Below are positions 13,617 to 15,318 of a stretch of 15,318 nt of DNA, piece after piece. A model generated the notes under the pieces. That model was not told where the DNA came from. It saw only the letters and a list, made by a program, of their open reading frames with translations, and did no database searches. The position numbers were made by a program, and so were the translations under genes. How positions within the stretch are numbered: the stretch's first letter is position 1; the number at the start of each line of letters is the position of its first letter. Source of the stretch: Candidatus Aerophobota bacterium (GTDB lineage: Bacteria; Aerophobota; Aerophobia; Aerophobales; AE-B3A); contig JAUWXE010000014.1 in assembly GCA_030616535.1 (NCBI GenBank), forward strand, positions 1-15,318, given 5' to 3'.

Positions 13617-13657
13617 TACTTTTTAGATGCCTTCTCAAGGATAAATACTTTTTAGAT
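13617..13657 (-). repeat. 12-base direct repeat spanning the hflC stop codon
   Basis: ATCTAAAAAGTA (minus strand) occurs at 13646-13657, inside the last codons of hflC, and again at 13617-13628, just after its stop, with a 29-base period. It may be a small tandem duplication that fixed the present hflC end. No hairpin with a T-run lies here, so I see no terminator between hflC and ppdK. Confidence 0.6.
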
Positions 13658-14570
13658 ACTTGTAAAAGTCGCTGTCCGAGGTTAAAAGTAGCCAGGTCCG
13701 TTCATTTAGTGTTCCTTTGTAAGTATCCAGGGTCTTCAAGAAAGAATAAAATTCAGGATCTTTATTGTAAGCTTTAGCATAAATCCCGGTAGCCTCAGCA
13801 TCAGCTTTACCCGTAATCTCCTGCGCCCGTCGGTAGGCCTCAGAGGTGATCTTTTGCTGCTCCTTCTCTCTCATTCCCTCAATCTCAGCCTTTTTTCCTT
13901 CACCTTCGGAGCGATATTGTTCAGCCACCCTTTTTCTCTCGGCAATCATTCTGGCATAGACCCCTTGTCTTACCCGCTCCACATAGTTGAGCCTCTTAAT
14001 CCTGACATCAACTAACTCTAGTCCGAATTCGGGGACGAGCCCAGAGGCCTCCTCTAGAATCGATCGACTTATCTTTTCCCGACCATACTTCACTTCACCT
14101 ATCTTCTCTTCAATCTCTAGACTTACCTCTGTCTCAACAAACTCCCTCTCTGAATTTCTCACCAGCTCATAGAGAAGGTGGCTGGTGATTTGATTTCTGG
14201 TAGCAGAATCGATGACATCATCGAGCCTGCCAAGAGCCGTCCTTTCATTTCCCATTGTCTGGAGAAACTTAAGGGGATCAATAATTCTCCAACGGGCGGT
14301 GGTATCAACCCAGATATATCTTTTATCTTTAGTGGGAACCTGAGTAGGAAGTCCATCCCAGGCCAAAAGACGTTTTTCAAAATAATTTACCTTCTGAATA
14401 AAAGGCTTCTTGAAGTAAAGGCCAGCTTCAGTTATGGGTTTTCCAATTGGTTCACCAAATTGGGTAATGACCACCTGTTGGGTCTGATCTACCGTATACA
14501 AAGTGCCGCCCAGAATAATCAAACCTATAATAATCACCACTATTATAGGAACCAATCTTGTGAGTTTCAT
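13635..14570 (-). CDS. hflC: SPFH/band 7 protein HflC, partner of HflK
   Basis: HflC and HflK form a large membrane cage around the AAA protease FtsH and modulate its degradation of membrane proteins. This protein has 311 residues (E. coli HflC has 334). One N-terminal transmembrane anchor lies at about residues 7-27. The SPFH domain starts with VDQTQQVVITQFGEPIG and continues through DTTARWRIIDPLKF to FGLELVDVRIKRLNY. A long charged coiled-coil segment (about 210-265, rich in Glu, Lys, Arg and Ala) follows, then the YSFLKTLDTYKGTL region typical of HflC. The start ATG at 14570 overlaps the hflK stop by one base (TAATG), and GGAGG from the end of hflK lies six bases upstream, so the pair is translationally coupled. 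No hflX or hfq is nearby, unlike in proteobacteria. Confidence 0.95.
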   Translation of the reverse strand: MKLTRLVPIIVVIIIGLIILGGTLYTVDQTQQVVITQFGEPIGKPITEAGLYFKKPFIQKVNYFEKRLLAWDGLPTQVPTKDKRYIWVDTTARWRIIDPLKFLQTMGNERTALGRLDDVIDSATRNQITSHLLYELVRNSEREFVETEVSLEIEEKIGEVKYGREKISRSILEEASGLVPEFGLELVDVRIKRLNYVERVRQGVYARMIAERKRVAEQYRSEGEGKKAEIEGMREKEQQKITSEAYRRAQEITGKADAEATGIYAKAYNKDPEFYSFLKTLDTYKGTLNERTWLLLTSDSDFYKYLKSIYP

Positions 14571-15318
14571 TACTCGCCTCCTTGTTCACCAAGGGATAGC
14601 AGAGGAAGTATCCCCTTTTGGTCTACATCAAGTATATAGGTTCTTCCTATCTTGGGTAGAATATCTCCCAATGTTTCCAGATACAGCCTCCTCTTGGTTA
14701 CATCTTTGGCCATCTGGTATTCCTTCCAGACAGCCACGAACTTATTAGCGTCTCCCATGGATCGATTGACTCTGTTTACCGCATATCCTTCTGCCTGGCT
14801 AATAGTCTTCTCTGCTTCTCCTTTTGCTCTGGGAATAATCTTATTATAAGCCTCCCAGGCTTGATTGATAGTGGTCTCTCTATCCTGTTTTGCCACGTTA
14901 ACCTCATTAAAGGAGTCTTTTACCGGATCAGGCGGGTTGACATCTTTTAACTTTACCGTGGTTACCTGAATTCCTACGTGGTAAGCATCCAGAATTTGCT
15001 GAAGTTTTTTCTGTGTCTCTAATGCTACCTCTATTCGTCCTACTGTTAAGACTTCATCTACACTTCTGTCTCCCACTATCTGACGCATAGCCGACTCAGA
15101 GAGATCTCTCAACGTTTTCTGCACATCTTTCACCTTAAAAAGATAATCAATAGGATCCTTAATTCTGTATTGAACGATCCACTCCACCACAGCTACATTT
15201 AGATCGCCGGTTAACATCAAAGACTCTTCTTCAAAGCGCTCCGGCGCATATATAGTTTCCACCCCGGCTCGCAGAGTCCTAAAGCCAAACTCCCCCTTAA
15301 AGATATGCTTTACCCTGA
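14570..15318 (-). CDS. hflK: SPFH/band 7 protein HflK, N-terminal part outside the window
   Basis: The frame is open to the right edge, giving 248 residues of the C-terminal part. The membrane anchor and true start lie outside. The visible part begins in the SPFH domain with EFGFRTLRAGVETIYAPER. It continues through SLMLTGDLNVAVVEWIVQYRI and the RQIVGDRSVDEVLTVGR segment, which is characteristic of HflK. The coiled-coil stretch (KGEAEKTISQAEGYAVNRVN) follows, and the end is YILDVDQKGILPLL. HflK joins HflC in the membrane complex that surrounds FtsH. The GTG at 15262 should not be taken as the start, because conserved HflK sequence continues upstream of it. The gene is followed by hflC with a one-base overlap. 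Confidence 0.95.
   Translation of the reverse strand, partial: RVKHIFKGEFGFRTLRAGVETIYAPERFEEESLMLTGDLNVAVVEWIVQYRIKDPIDYLFKVKDVQKTLRDLSESAMRQIVGDRSVDEVLTVGRIEVALETQKKLQQILDAYHVGIQVTTVKLKDVNPPDPVKDSFNEVNVAKQDRETTINQAWEAYNKIIPRAKGEAEKTISQAEGYAVNRVNRSMGDANKFVAVWKEYQMAKDVTKRRLYLETLGDILPKIGRTYILDVDQKGILPLLSLGEQGGE

Overview
The window is a bacterial translation and transcription supercluster. Every gene I can support lies on the minus strand, so it reads from right to left. It suggests a Shine-Dalgarno-using bacterium of moderate GC, probably anaerobic because of the pyruvate phosphate dikinase. It is most likely from a lineage without close cultured models. I cannot name the phylum from the sequence alone.

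Layout in the direction of transcription. hflK (cut by the right edge) and hflC overlap by one base (15318-13635). A consensus sigma-70 type promoter (13565-13592) precedes ppdK (13485-10822). Seventeen bases after the ppdK stop comes tRNA-Tyr. Then come an AT-rich gene for a 23S-rRNA-IVP type four-helix-bundle protein, framed by inverted arrays of a 7-base repeat, and then tRNA-Thr, tuf, rpmG, tRNA-Trp, secE, nusG, rplK, rplA, rplJ+rplL and rpoB+rpoC (cut by the left edge). Gaps from tuf onward are short or negative, apart from about 120 bases before secE and about 247 bases before rpoB. Much of it may be one long transcript carrying both tRNAs and mRNAs.

Two pairs of normally separate proteins are each one open reading frame. 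L10 and L7/L12 form a 318-residue frame with no stop between them. The L12 Shine-Dalgarno and ATG are kept inside it, so free L12 could still be made. Beta and beta-prime of RNA polymerase form an uninterrupted frame of at least 1814 codons. The neighbours end with TAA, TAG and TGA, so an altered genetic code does not explain the missing stops.

Other unusual points are: the rpmG stop codon shares two bases with the mature 5' end of tRNA-Trp; secE has no ATG, GTG or TTG at its expected start; a nested palindromic element of about 200 bases lies between rplL and rpoB; EF-Tu has a five-cysteine insertion; and an atypical charged segment interrupts the RpoC conserved core at the left edge.
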